64,000 bases of DNA from positions 1 through 64,000 of the forward strand of contig CAZNGS010000003.1 in assembly GCA_964572825.1 (NCBI GenBank), given 5' to 3'. The position numbers were made by a program, and so were the translations under genes. The notes beneath the pieces were generated by a model. It made no database searches. It was not told the origin of the DNA and saw only the letters and a list, made by a program, of their open reading frames with translations. The DNA comes from CAYVBE01 sp964572825 (GTDB lineage Bacteria; Planctomycetota; Brocadiia; SM23-32). Each line of letters begins with the position of its first letter. Positions within the stretch are counted from its first letter, which is position 1. Of the stretch, positions 43,874-52,952 are shown in pieces.

Positions 43874-44053
43874 ATGCTCACCGCTGAGCACAGCAAGTCA
43901 AATCTCATCCTCCTGCTGCTGGGCGCGTTGCGGCGGACGCTGGATGCCGAACTCGGCGGGTTCGGCACGTGCGTGGAGGCTGCCAAAGCGGAGGAGGAGT
44001 TCGAACATGCCGTGCTTCACAGGCTGCAGCAACTGGGCCAGTGCTGGGCGTGA
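43874..44053 (+). CDS. Small protein of unknown function in the glycosylation island
   Basis: A 59-residue frame in the 211-base gap between the fusion glycosyltransferase gene and the phosphatase-superfamily gene. It has a short hydrophobic stretch (LILLLLGALRR), then a helical acidic part rich in Glu and Ala. No family recognised and no strong ribosome binding site. It ends 15 bases before the next start, which fits an operon, but it may be a chance frame. Confidence 0.4.
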   Translation: MLTAEHSKSNLILLLLGALRRTLDAELGGFGTCVEAAKAEEEFEHAVLHRLQQLGQCWA

Positions 44054-44068
44054 GAGGAGGACGAGCGC

Positions 44069-44950
44069 ATGCTGAAGATAAACCAGAGCAACCCGCGCGT
44101 TGGAAAGGCACCTCCCTTGCCGAGCCATCGCGAGCTACTGCTGAGGCGAAAATGGAACGTGCTGATCCTTCTGGATGCCTGCCGGGCGGATTACCTGCGT
44201 CGGCTCCGGCCCGAAGCACGCGCGGTCAATTCACTCTACAGTATTACCTGGGGTTGGGTTGCGCGATTTGCGCAGCTTGCCGCCCGGCTTGATTCCCTCG
44301 TCTTCTATTTCACCGCTAACCCTGTGGTAAACAGAGAGATGCGCAGGCACCCGGAGGCTCCCCTGAGGCTGATTTCCCTCTGGCAGGACCATTGGGGGCG
44401 TCACGGCCCACTGAACCTTCCAGCGGTCCATCCGGAGGCTGTGGTGAAAGCGGTAAGGGCGTTTCTCAATCGGCACGGGCAACCCCTTCGGATGGTGGTT
44501 CACTTCCTCCAGCCCCACGTCCCATTCATCGGACGCACCGCCCTGCCCTATAGCAACTGGGGACGGGGCATGGACGACGAGTTGAGCCGGGAGGTTGAAA
44601 GCTTGCCCGGGTTGAAAGAGGCTCTCGCGGCCGGCGAGGTGACCATCAGGCGGGTGCGCGAATGCTATGAAGCGAATCTGGAGCTGGTTCTGCCCTATCG
44701 GGACGAACTCAGCCGTCTTGTCAAGGGTCTGGTGGTGACCACGGCGGATCACGGACAGCTCCTGGGCGAGCGGGGGCTTTACGGCCACTGCGCCGGTCCA
44801 CTCCATCCGGAACTGACCGAGGTCCCCTGGCTGCAGGAGGACCGGGGCTCGTTCCACCCGGCGGAAATACCCGCAGACCTAGGCCAGAGCGACGCTGAGA
44901 CCGATCCAGAAGAGATCAGCCACAAGCTGGAGGCGCTGGGCTACGCGTAA
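44069..44950 (+). CDS. Alkaline phosphatase-superfamily (sulfatase-like) protein in the flagellar glycan island
   Basis: A 293-residue protein with a minimal alkaline-phosphatase-superfamily core. LILLDACRADYLRRL carries the first metal aspartate and VVTTADHGQLLGERG the DHG metal site; PHVPFIG is the usual middle motif. The sulfatase C-x-P-x-R motif is absent, so it should not need formylglycine. Relatives act as phosphatases or phospho-group transferases on glycans. GAGGAGG lies eight bases before the ATG. Its place between two glycosyltransferase genes suggests it trims or decorates the flagellar glycan. Confidence 0.75.
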   Translation: MLKINQSNPRVGKAPPLPSHRELLLRRKWNVLILLDACRADYLRRLRPEARAVNSLYSITWGWVARFAQLAARLDSLVFYFTANPVVNREMRRHPEAPLRLISLWQDHWGRHGPLNLPAVHPEAVVKAVRAFLNRHGQPLRMVVHFLQPHVPFIGRTALPYSNWGRGMDDELSREVESLPGLKEALAAGEVTIRRVRECYEANLELVLPYRDELSRLVKGLVVTTADHGQLLGERGLYGHCAGPLHPELTEVPWLQEDRGSFHPAEIPADLGQSDAETDPEEISHKLEALGYA

Positions 44951-45246
44951 GAAGCACCGCTTAAGTTCGTTTCACCCTCCGATGGCCGAAAAGATGTTGT
45001 CGGCCACGCGCGGGGAGTTGAACCGCGCCCGGCGGGACGTGCTGGGGGAAGTGCAGAAGATGTAAAAGGACCGGGAATTGAGCGTAATGGGCTCCTTGAG
45101 GACAACGAACCGGAGAACGCCCCCGGCTGGTTACCCATTCTGTGCCAGGGCCCGGCAAGCGATCAATTGTGCGCAGCCGGGTCCGATTGCATTGCGCGCA
45201 GCCGCACCGGCCGAACGAGCTATCGAGTAGAGTGGAAACGGCAGAA

Positions 45247-47433
45247 ATGGCGAAGACCCCCAAACTCACCGTTCTGACGCCCACCCACAACCGTCCTCAC
45301 TCCCTGCCCGATGCCATCCGCAGCGTGGTGGCCCAGGACATGCCCGACTGGGAGATGCTGGTCATCAACGACGGCGGCGTGGACGTGGGGAACATCGTGC
45401 GCGACGTCGGGGACGAGCGGGTCCGCTACTTCAACCGTGCCGAGAACCGCGGCAAGGCCGCCTGCCTGAACTTCGGGCTCGAGCGCGCCCGCGGGGAATA
45501 CATCGCCTACCTGGACGACGACGACATCTGGTACCCCCACCACCTCGCCACTCTCGCCGGGGTGTTGGACAGGCGGCCGGACGTCGGCGTCGCCTATTCG
45601 GACCTTTACAAAACCATCGTCCTGCAGGCGGAGGACGGGCGCCGTATCCCCCTGGAAAAACGCGTGGATATCTGCCGCAACTTCAACCGCCTGTTCATGT
45701 TCCACTACAACCACACCCTCCACGTCAGCCTGATGCATCGCGCGGAGCTCATCCGGCGTGCGGGCGGGTACGACGAAAGCGTGACCGTCCTGATAGACTG
45801 GAACCTGACCCGGAAGCTGGCCTTTTACACGGAGTTTCTCCACGTGCGGCGGATAACCGGGGAATACTACATACCCCTGGGCAAAAGCGACCGCATATCC
45901 GAGGTCGAGCGGGAGGAAGCGGACAACTTCCGCCACAACCTGCGGCGTATCCGGGCCGACCTCCCCCCCGAGCCCTGGCCGAAAGTGACCCGCATCGCCT
46001 GCGTCCTGCCGGTTCTTCGCTGGGAAGATCGCGCGCGGGCCGTGGTGGCCTACCTGGCGGACAAACTCGATTATCCCTGCAGGATCGTGCTGGTGAACCG
46101 GGACAGGGCGCGCACACCGGCGGCCTGCCGGGCCGCCCTGGACGAACTGGGCGAACTCGGGCACATCCGGATCATCGACGCCCCGGCAGGGGCCGACCTG
46201 CGCGGGGCCTATGCCGCGGGGATGCACGCGGTGCAGGCCCGGCTCTACTATCTGCCTTCACCCCACCTGTCAGTCGATGAAGAGCTGCGCCTCATCAAGG
46301 CGGTCTGTTACCTCTCGGACAACCGCGTTGACGGCGTCAGGTGGTCCGGAGACGGTCAGGGGGGAAACCCATACGACGTGCTGTTGAAGCGGCCGGCGGC
46401 GGAGAAGCTGGTGAGCTCGGGCCGACCGCCCCGCTTGAATGTCCACACCATCCCGGACGAGTGGATACCCCCTGCCCTGGAGACGGACTACCTGATCCAG
46501 TTCACCAAGGACTGCAAGGCAAACGGCAACTACCGGGCGGCCTGGCGATTCGTGCGCGAGATGGAAGGGCTGCAGGACGGGGGGACGGACAAGGCCTATC
46601 TGGCCGGGCACCTTGTCGAGCTGGCGTTCCAGGTGGGGGAATACGAGCCCGCGGAACGAATGTGCCGCGAACTGATAGAAGCCGGTTACGAAGCGGACAA
46701 CTGGGTGCGGCTGGGACAGATATGGCAGGGCCGCGGCCTTCACGCGCAGGCCGCCCGGGCCTACCGCCGCGCCATCGAGTGTATCGGCTTACGGGAGGAG
46801 GATTTGGACACCCCGGCGTTTCCCATTGCCAGTTCTCACCAGTTCGCCGCCTTCAAGGCGATGGCGGGGCTGGGGGAGTGCCTGGTGGAGCTGGGACGCA
46901 GCGAACAGGCCGCCCCGGTGCTGCACAAGGCGGCCCGCCTCTGCGCGAACAGCGTGCGTCCCTACCTGGCGTATGGCCGGCTTTTCCTCAATGCCGGCGA
47001 CCTGGAGCGGGCCGAAGACGCCTTCGAAATGGCGAGAAAATCCACCGAGGGGGAAGCAAACGCAGCCGTCTGCCGGGGTCTGGCGACTGTCTACGAGCGC
47101 CGGGGCAACCTGCAGAGGGCCTTTGAGGAATGGAAGCGGGGGCTGGCTGCTGAGCCGTCGGACTATGCCTGCCTCGAGGGGGCGGTGCGCACGGGTGCGG
47201 GACTGACCTTCTCCGAGGAGTTGGAGGGTCTCTACCGGCGATTCCTCTCCCACAGGCCGGGCAACATCGCCGCGCTGACGGCGCTGGCAGAGCTGCTGGC
47301 AGAGACCGGACAGCGAGAAGAGGCCGCCCGGCTCGCGGAACGGGTGCTCCTGCTGGCGCCGACCAATGACCGGGCCCGCCGGGTCTTGATGGAAGCCGAC
47401 CCTTCAGCCGATCAAAGAGCGGCGGGCGCCTGA
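45247..47433 (+). CDS. GT2 glycosyltransferase with C-terminal TPR repeats
   Basis: A 728-residue protein. Residues 1-230 form a GT-A family 2 glycosyltransferase (LTVLTPTHNRPHSLPDAI, AYLDDDDIWYPHH for sugar-nucleotide binding). Residues 250-410 look like a second, degenerate glycosyltransferase-like domain beginning near TRIACVLPVLRWE. From about 420 to the end there are TPR repeats (YEPAERMCRELIEAGY, GDLERAEDAFEMARK). An upstream in-frame GTG at 45232 is possible; I use the ATG at 45247. It ends one base from the fliS stop codon on the other strand. A role in flagellin glycosylation is likely from context and TPR content. Confidence 0.85.
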   Translation: MAKTPKLTVLTPTHNRPHSLPDAIRSVVAQDMPDWEMLVINDGGVDVGNIVRDVGDERVRYFNRAENRGKAACLNFGLERARGEYIAYLDDDDIWYPHHLATLAGVLDRRPDVGVAYSDLYKTIVLQAEDGRRIPLEKRVDICRNFNRLFMFHYNHTLHVSLMHRAELIRRAGGYDESVTVLIDWNLTRKLAFYTEFLHVRRITGEYYIPLGKSDRISEVEREEADNFRHNLRRIRADLPPEPWPKVTRIACVLPVLRWEDRARAVVAYLADKLDYPCRIVLVNRDRARTPAACRAALDELGELGHIRIIDAPAGADLRGAYAAGMHAVQARLYYLPSPHLSVDEELRLIKAVCYLSDNRVDGVRWSGDGQGGNPYDVLLKRPAAEKLVSSGRPPRLNVHTIPDEWIPPALETDYLIQFTKDCKANGNYRAAWRFVREMEGLQDGGTDKAYLAGHLVELAFQVGEYEPAERMCRELIEAGYEADNWVRLGQIWQGRGLHAQAARAYRRAIECIGLREEDLDTPAFPIASSHQFAAFKAMAGLGECLVELGRSEQAAPVLHKAARLCANSVRPYLAYGRLFLNAGDLERAEDAFEMARKSTEGEANAAVCRGLATVYERRGNLQRAFEEWKRGLAAEPSDYACLEGAVRTGAGLTFSEELEGLYRRFLSHRPGNIAALTALAELLAETGQREEAARLAERVLLLAPTNDRARRVLMEADPSADQRAAGA

Positions 47434-47434
47434 G

Positions 47435-47848
47435 CTATGCTTCCTGCCGGATGCCTTCCGAGGCGTGGCCGTCCGCGCCCGCCTGAACGCTCTCCACTAC
47501 GCCTTCCCATGCCTCGCGCAGCTCGTCCAGTATCCCGACGCAGGAATCGATCTTCTCGGCGGAGCGTTCGATGTTGGCCTCGTTCAGGGTCCGGTAGATG
47601 AAGTTGTAGATGGCCCGCAGGTCATTGGCCATGTCGGGGGCGGCGTCCACGTTCAGGCAGTTGTTCAGCTCCGCCACGATGTCCTGCGCCTTGCCGATGT
47701 AGACGCCTTTGAGGGCGTAGTCACCCTCCTGCAGTTTCTCTTCGGCTATCTTGAGGAACCTGATCGCCCCGTCGTAGAGCATCACTATGAGCTTGCCGCG
47801 CTGCTGGGTAGTGACGGCGTTTGTCAGGTAACGTTCGGATGCGTCCAT
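47435..47848 (-). CDS. fliS: Flagellar export chaperone FliS
   Basis: A 137-residue FliS that binds the C-terminus of flagellin in the cytoplasm and prevents early assembly. ERYLTNAVTTQQRGKLIVMLYDGAIRFL is the family N-terminus (given in part), followed by an all-helical body. A near-perfect AAAGGAGG ribosome binding site precedes the ATG. It lies 33 bases downstream of fliD. Confidence 0.95.
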   Translation of the reverse strand: MDASERYLTNAVTTQQRGKLIVMLYDGAIRFLKIAEEKLQEGDYALKGVYIGKAQDIVAELNNCLNVDAAPDMANDLRAIYNFIYRTLNEANIERSAEKIDSCVGILDELREAWEGVVESVQAGADGHASEGIRQEA

Positions 47849-47881
47849 GGGCCTGCCTCCTTTCCTCTGACAGGTTACGGG

Positions 47882-50038
47882 TTAGTTGTTGCTGCCCCAG
47901 GCCAGGTTGTCGGCCATCTGCTGCGCCCAGTTCTGCTGCGCCTGCAGTTCCATCAGCAGTTGCTCCAGGCGGGCGTACTTGGCCACCAGCCTTTCTCTGA
48001 GTTGCTCGAGCCGGGCCTCTTCCTGCTCGATGCGATCGTCCAGGTTACTGACGACCTCCTCGTAACTCTCGTCGGCGTTGTGCAGCACGCCCTCCGTGGT
48101 GTCCAGGATTTCCTCCAGGATGTCCCCCACCCGGCCGGCGATGCCCTGGGTGACGCGGACGGTGGCGCTCTGCGTGGAGGAGACGCCGTCCCATTCGCAT
48201 TCGACCCACAATCCCTCCTCGGGGTTGTCGGACGTGCCCACCAGGTAAGAGTCGCTGACCGTCGCGTCCCGATAGGTGGACTCGGTGGTCAGCTTCATGC
48301 GGCCCCCGGTCAGGTTGCCGCTCGCGTCGAAGTCCGCCTGCACGTCGTACTTGCCGGGGGTGGTCAGTTCGTCGCTGGCCTGGTGGAACTCCAGATAATC
48401 GCTGCTGGAGTATCCGCTGAAGCTATCGGCAAAGAGTTCGATCACGGCGTCGAAATCATCGGCCAATGCGGCATCCAGCACCGTTTCATCCACGCTGAGC
48501 GTGCCCAGGCTGGTCTCATCGCTGCTTCGCCCCACCGTCTGGATGCCCACCTGCCCCAGGTGGGTGTAGGTGTCCGTGCCGTCCTCGAACCCGGGGGCCA
48601 GGTTGATGATTATCTCGCGGAGCTGGGATTCGATCAGCTCCGCCGTGTAGTTGCCCAGCAGCGTGCCCGCCTCTTCGGTGTCGGCGTCGTAGTCGGTGTT
48701 GTTGTTCAGAAAGGTCTTGACCGAGTTATAGGTGGACACGAAGGCGTTTATCTTCTCTTTTACTCCCTCGGAGTCGTTATTGACCGTGACGGTGACGGTG
48801 GAGCCTGCAGTGGTGCCTTTCAGCGTGAGGGTCACGCCCTGGACGACGTTCGAGATAGTATTCGTGGTGCGCTCTATCCATCCGCTCGGCGGATAGCCGT
48901 CCACCCGTATCTGGGCGTTCTGAGCGGTCTGGTTCTCGGTGAAGTCCGTGTCCTCGAAGGTGAACTTGCGCCCTCCCTCCAGTTGGGTCACGTAGCCGTC
49001 GGAGGCATAGTCGTTGGAGAGGGTGCTCTCCAGGGTCAGCGTGTTGGCGGTCGTGTCCACGGCGGAGATGGTGGCCTCTTCGTAGTTGCTTCCGTCCGCG
49101 ATGATGACCGTCTTGCCCACCTGGAAGTGTGAGGCGTCGGAGACGCTGACCTCTGAAGCCCCGGCACTGGCGCCGCTGGCCAGGCTGCTGCCTGTCCCCC
49201 GCGGCGTGGCGTAGGCGTTCTGGGCCGTGGTGAAGTCACCGCTCAGGGTGCTGCGGAGGTTGAGGGTGTCGGTGGCGATGGAGTCGATGATGTGGTATTC
49301 GGCGGAGGTGTCGTCATCGTTGATGATAATTGCCTGATACTGTGCGAAGGGGGTGGCATCGTCCACGGTGACGGACGAGCTGCCGGAGGTGGCGTCTGCG
49401 GTCAGGGTGCCCCAGTCGCCCGCCAGTGTGGTGGAGCCGGCATCGATGGAGATGGTGTGGTCCGCGCCGGTGTCGTCGCCCCTCAGCACCAGGTGATGGG
49501 AGGTGGCTCCCTCGCCGCCGTCGTCCAGGATGGAGGCGGTCACGCCGGGATTATTGCTGTCGTTGTTGATCAGGTCCACCAGCTCCTGCAGGGTGGAGCC
49601 ATCGGTGACGTGCACAGTGACCGACTCGTCCCCGTAGGTGTAGGCGAACTGCAGGGTGCTTCCGCTGCCGTTGAGGACGGTCTCCTCGTCGTCCACCCCG
49701 GAGTGGATCTCCACTTCGGCGTCGGCGAGCTGGTTGACCAGAACCTGGTACTCGCCGGGCGCGGCGGAGCCGGAGACGGAGACGCCGACTGTGTCGTCGT
49801 CGCTGCTGTCGGCGACGCGGGAGGCCAGTTCGGCGGCCGAGTCCATGTCCTCGCACACGTCCTGGAGGTCAACCAGGTGAGTGCGCAGCTGATCGAAGGC
49901 GGAGAGCGTGGCCTCGTAGGAGCTTTTCCAGTTCTCGATGGGTTCGATTACCTGCCGGCGCCGCGCCTGGACCTCGTAGTCGATCAGGGCGCTCCAGTCG
50001 ATGCCCGTTTCCACGCCGGAGAAGTTGATGGACCCCAT
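47882..50038 (-). CDS. fliD: Flagellar cap protein FliD
   Basis: A 718-residue hook-associated protein 2. The N-terminus MGSINFSGVETGIDWSALID and the closing coiled coil (LDDRIEQEEARLEQLRERL) are typical, and the C-terminus ends in a low-charge helix as expected for an exported axial protein. It is longer than the 450-550 residues common in the family, because of repeat-like Ser/Thr/Asp-rich insertions at about 190-330, which may be surface-exposed cap domains. AAAGGA precedes the ATG by nine bases. Confidence 0.93.
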   Translation of the reverse strand: MGSINFSGVETGIDWSALIDYEVQARRRQVIEPIENWKSSYEATLSAFDQLRTHLVDLQDVCEDMDSAAELASRVADSSDDDTVGVSVSGSAAPGEYQVLVNQLADAEVEIHSGVDDEETVLNGSGSTLQFAYTYGDESVTVHVTDGSTLQELVDLINNDSNNPGVTASILDDGGEGATSHHLVLRGDDTGADHTISIDAGSTTLAGDWGTLTADATSGSSSVTVDDATPFAQYQAIIINDDDTSAEYHIIDSIATDTLNLRSTLSGDFTTAQNAYATPRGTGSSLASGASAGASEVSVSDASHFQVGKTVIIADGSNYEEATISAVDTTANTLTLESTLSNDYASDGYVTQLEGGRKFTFEDTDFTENQTAQNAQIRVDGYPPSGWIERTTNTISNVVQGVTLTLKGTTAGSTVTVTVNNDSEGVKEKINAFVSTYNSVKTFLNNNTDYDADTEEAGTLLGNYTAELIESQLREIIINLAPGFEDGTDTYTHLGQVGIQTVGRSSDETSLGTLSVDETVLDAALADDFDAVIELFADSFSGYSSSDYLEFHQASDELTTPGKYDVQADFDASGNLTGGRMKLTTESTYRDATVSDSYLVGTSDNPEEGLWVECEWDGVSSTQSATVRVTQGIAGRVGDILEEILDTTEGVLHNADESYEEVVSNLDDRIEQEEARLEQLRERLVAKYARLEQLLMELQAQQNWAQQMADNLAWGSNN

Positions 50039-50169
50039 TCGGAAAATCCTTTCGTGTGCCGGGAAACGTTTTCCGCTGCATCGTGGGAGCCGTTCAGGGC
50101 CGTATCAGGCGGCGAGGGGCCTCCTGGTGGTCCTGCGGCGTCCCGGTGTGGCTCATCCGGCATGGTAGG

Positions 50170-50185
50170 CGCAAGGCGCATGCCG
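50170..50185 (-). promoter_or_regulatory. Possible sigma-54 promoter for fliD-fliS
   Basis: On the minus strand CGGCATGCGCCTTGCG keeps the invariant GG and GC at correct spacing (GG-N10-GC), with weaker flanking matches. The start would be near 50158, leaving about 120 bases of leader. It lies between the flagellin terminator and fliD, where a separate promoter is needed. Confidence 0.42.
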
Positions 50186-50192
50186 GTGACAT

Positions 50193-50227
50193 GAAAATGG
50201 CCCTCCCGCGTGAAGCAGGAAGGCCAC
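50193..50227 (-). terminator. Intrinsic terminator of the flagellin gene
   Basis: On the minus strand TGGCCTTCCT and GGGAGGGCCA form a ten-pair stem (with G-T pairs) around a ten-base loop, followed by TTTTC. It starts 23 bases after the flagellin stop codon. Confidence 0.8.
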
Positions 50228-50250
50228 CCTCACGTCAACTCCGCAGGGGC

Positions 50251-51084
50251 TCAGCCGCCCAGAAGCGTCAGGGCCATCTGCGGGATGGCGTTGGCCTGCA
50301 CGAGCATGGCCACGCCGGCCTGAGCCAGAACCTGGTTCCGCGTCAAGGAGGCCATCTCCCATGCGACGTCAACGTCGGAGATCTGGGACTCGGCCGCCTG
50401 GATGTTCTCCCTCTGGATTTCCAGGTTGGCCACCGTGTTCTCCAGCCGGTTGATCATCGCACCGAAGTGGGCGCGGGCAGTGTCCTTGCTGTTGATCGCG
50501 GAGTCGAGAGTCCCCAGGGCAGCCTGCGCGCTGGCCTGGCTGGCGATGCTGAGGCTGTCGACGTTCAGCCCCGCGCTGTCGGTCGTCAGGTCCTGCTTGG
50601 TGATGGAGTAGTAATCCTCGGCGGAGCTGTTGCCCGTGCCGAAGTGGATCTGGATGGTTCCGCTGCTGTTCAGACCCTTGATGGCGTTGAAGTCTGTGGC
50701 TTCGGCGATGCGTCCGATCTCGTCCCGCATCTTGCCGAACTCATCGTTCATCAGGCTGCGCTGGGTGCTGCTGTAGGTGCCGGTGGCAGCCTGCAGGGCC
50801 AGCTCTTTCATTCGAATGAGCTTCTCGTCGATGACCTGCGCCGCGCCGTCGAACGTCTGGAGCATCGAAATGGCGTCGCTGGCGTTGCGCACGCCCTGAC
50901 CCAGGGCGGCGACGTCGGAACGCATCAGCTCCCGCACCGCCAGGCCTGCCGCGTCGTCGTCCGCGCTGTTGATCCGCAGACCGCTGGAGAGCGCGTTGAC
51001 CGACTCGGACAGCTTCCTGTAGGTCACCGAAAGGTTCCTGTGAGCCATCTGGGCGGCCATGTTGTGGTTTATGACCAGCGCCAT
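50251..51084 (-). CDS. fliC: Flagellin
   Basis: A 277-residue filament protein. The N-terminal D0/D1 helices (LVINHNMAAQMAHRNL, then LSSGLRINSADDDAAGLAV) and C-terminal helices (ENIQAAESQISDVDVAWEM, then an uncharged end) are conserved. The central part is very short, so D2/D3 outer domains are absent, as in other short flagellins. GGGAGGA precedes the ATG. It is monocistronic, with its own sigma-28 promoter and terminator. Ser/Thr residues in the central region are candidate sites for the glycosyltransferases encoded upstream. Confidence 0.96.
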   Translation of the reverse strand: MALVINHNMAAQMAHRNLSVTYRKLSESVNALSSGLRINSADDDAAGLAVRELMRSDVAALGQGVRNASDAISMLQTFDGAAQVIDEKLIRMKELALQAATGTYSSTQRSLMNDEFGKMRDEIGRIAEATDFNAIKGLNSSGTIQIHFGTGNSSAEDYYSITKQDLTTDSAGLNVDSLSIASQASAQAALGTLDSAINSKDTARAHFGAMINRLENTVANLEIQRENIQAAESQISDVDVAWEMASLTRNQVLAQAGVAMLVQANAIPQMALTLLGG

Positions 51085-51202
51085 GACACAATCCTCCCAA
51101 CAAAATTACACTGGACGCAGAAACAATCTGCCCGCGGCAGGGCGAGTGACGACCCGTCCTCCGCGCCGAACGAGGTTCCGACTCGAGCCTCCTCTACTTA
51201 CA

Positions 51203-51229
51203 TTGTCGGAAGATTCGGCGCAGACTTTA
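51203..51229 (-). promoter_or_regulatory. Sigma-28 (FliA) promoter of the flagellin gene
   Basis: On the minus strand TAAAGTCT, an 11-base spacer and TCCGACAA closely match the FliA consensus TAAAGTTT-N11-GCCGATAA (13 of 16). The start would be near 51196, giving a leader of about 110 bases. Confidence 0.8.
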
Positions 51230-51266
51230 GGCCTTTTGGGAGAATTCGTCGAAAAAACGGGAAGAA

Positions 51267-52634
51267 TCAGTCAGCGGGCTCCAGGCCGTAGCGCTTGATC
51301 TTCTGCCACAGCGTGGTCCGGTTGATCCCCAGGATGTCGGCCGACCTGGTCTTCTGCCACCCCGTCTCGTCCAGCACTTTTTGGATCAGGCGCTTCTCCA
51401 CGCTCTCCAGTGACTCCAGACGGGGCTCTATGCAGGGGGGAGGTTCCTGCGGGCGGGCACAGGAGGAAATGATCAGGTTGTCCGCCTCGATGCTGTGCCC
51501 GGACCCCAGGATGACTGCCCGCTCGATGACGTTGCGCAGCTCGCGGACGTTGCCGGGCCAGTGATACTCCTGCAGGCGGTCCAGGGCTCCCGGCGTGAAG
51601 CCGGCAAAGTGCTTGTTGCAGCTTCCCGATAGCTTCTCCAGGAAGTAGCTGCCCAGCACCGGAATGTCCTCCGGTCTCTCCCGCAGGGGAGGGACGCGGA
51701 TGGTGAACACGTCCAGGCGGTAGAACAGGTCCCTGCGGAATTCACCTTCCTCCACCATCTTCCACAGGGCTTGATTGGTGGAGGCGATCACGCGGCAGGC
51801 CGTGTGGACGTTTTCGGTGCTGCCCACGCGCTTGAAGGACTTCTCCTCCAGCACGCGCAGGAGCTTGGCCTGGAGCTTCCGTGGCATCTCCCCCACTTCG
51901 TCCAGAAAGATGGCGCCCCCGTGGGCCGCTTCGAACAGGCCCTCCCGCGCCTGGGTGGCGCCCGTGAAGGCCCCCTTCTCATGGCCGAACAGCTCGGCCT
52001 CCAGCAGGGATTCGCTCAGCGCGGCGCAGTTGACGTCCACGAACCGACCGCCCTCCCCGTGGTCGGAGAACTCGAAAATCGCCCGCGCCACCACCTCCTT
52101 CCCCGTGCCGCTCTCCCCCTGGATCAGCACGGTGCTGCGGTCGGAACGGCTGACCATCTGGACCTGGCGGTAGATCTGCTTGATGGCGTCGCTGATACCC
52201 ACCAGGCTCCAGTCCGGCGTCTCCACGCGGACGCCGTCCTCGTCCACCCGGCGCAGGTGGTGGCGGCAGGTGTTCGGGCCGACCGCCTGCTCCACGGCCC
52301 GCCCCACGTCGTCGATGCTGAAGGGCTTCTCGATGAACTGGCAGGCGCCCATCCTGGTGGCGCGCACGGCCTTCTCCACGTCCGCGTGGCCGCTGATGAC
52401 GATCACGGCCGTGGCGCTGTTGAACTTCTGCGCCTCCTCGATCAGGTAAAACCCGTCCTTGCCGGGCATCTTCAGGTCCACCAGCAGGACGTCCGGCACG
52501 TACTGCCGCAGTTTCTGCAGCCCCTCCTCCGCATCGCACGCCGTGTGGGTCCTGTATCCCTGATCTTTGAAGAAAGTCTGGATGCTGGTGCGAACCGATT
52601 CCTCGTCGTCCACCAGAAGCACGGTGAAGGCCAT
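51267..52634 (-). CDS. Sigma-54-dependent response regulator (NtrC/FlrC type)
   Basis: A 455-residue enhancer-binding protein. Receiver domain 1-120 with phosphoacceptor Asp53 in LLVDLKMPG; AAA+ domain about 145-375 with Walker A GESGTGKE, the sigma-54-contact loop GAFTGA and Walker B IFLDEVGE; Fis-type helix-turn-helix at the end (ADILGINRTTLWQKIKRYGL). It should switch on sigma-54 promoters, probably those of the adjacent flagellar operons. I start at the ATG at 52634; an in-frame ATG at 52661 is an alternative. It is divergent from the FlgM-like gene. No cognate kinase gene is adjacent on its strand. Confidence 0.93.
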   Translation of the reverse strand: MAFTVLLVDDEESVRTSIQTFFKDQGYRTHTACDAEEGLQKLRQYVPDVLLVDLKMPGKDGFYLIEEAQKFNSATAVIVISGHADVEKAVRATRMGACQFIEKPFSIDDVGRAVEQAVGPNTCRHHLRRVDEDGVRVETPDWSLVGISDAIKQIYRQVQMVSRSDRSTVLIQGESGTGKEVVARAIFEFSDHGEGGRFVDVNCAALSESLLEAELFGHEKGAFTGATQAREGLFEAAHGGAIFLDEVGEMPRKLQAKLLRVLEEKSFKRVGSTENVHTACRVIASTNQALWKMVEEGEFRRDLFYRLDVFTIRVPPLRERPEDIPVLGSYFLEKLSGSCNKHFAGFTPGALDRLQEYHWPGNVRELRNVIERAVILGSGHSIEADNLIISSCARPQEPPPCIEPRLESLESVEKRLIQKVLDETGWQKTRSADILGINRTTLWQKIKRYGLEPAD

Positions 52635-52819
52635 GATCTCTGTCTCGACAGCCATTGGCACGGTCAGGTTTGTGGCTCAGGCTCATAATGGTAGGACAAT
52701 GCCGAGGGCGATGTCAATCCGCCTCGCTGGCCCGCAAGGGCCATTCAAAACTCCGACGTTCTCCACAGGCGAGGGCGCCCGTGCTACAAGGTGCTCGTAG
52801 GGCGCGGGCGGTAGTGCGG

Positions 52820-52836
52820 TTTCCGCCCGAAAAACC
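52820..52836 (+). promoter_or_regulatory. Candidate activator-binding element upstream of the flgM sigma-54 promoter
   Basis: TTTCCGCCCGAAAAACC, matching at 16 of 17 positions the element at 62088-62104 before the flgB sigma-54 promoter. It ends 67 bases before the -24 element, a normal distance for an enhancer-binding protein site. Function is inferred. Confidence 0.5.
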
Positions 52837-52903
52837 CGGTTTCCCTAATGTGAAGCGGCATGTTTCCGATAACAATAATAGAGGGCGAGATTACTGCGCC
52901 TTT

Positions 52904-52919
52904 TGGCACGGTTTTGGCT
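52904..52919 (+). promoter_or_regulatory. Sigma-54 promoter of the FlgM-like gene
   Basis: TGGCACGGTTTTGGCT keeps the -24 TGGCAC and the -12 GC at exact spacing, with one deviation in the -12 TTGC. The start is expected near 52931, about 22 bases before the ATG. Confidence 0.75.
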
Positions 52920-52952
52920 GGCTATGCCGCCGGAGGGGAGGCAAGCTGCATC

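Larger units (their letters stand above)
52635..52952. other. Divergent regulatory region between the activator gene and the FlgM-like gene
   Basis: A 318-bp region with no gene. It holds a sigma-54 site at 52904-52919 and, upstream of it, several TTTCC-type half sites at 52820-52836, 52839-52844 and 52863-52869, which may be activator sites. I see no clear promoter for the minus-strand gene. Confidence 0.55.

Noticed and set aside
44982..45065. A 27-codon frame (starts MAEKMLSATRGELNRARRDV) in the gap before the GT2-TPR gene, and an opposing minus-strand frame over the same bases
   Set aside because: Too short, no family recognised and no ribosome binding site. It could be the remnant of a gene, but nothing supports a call.
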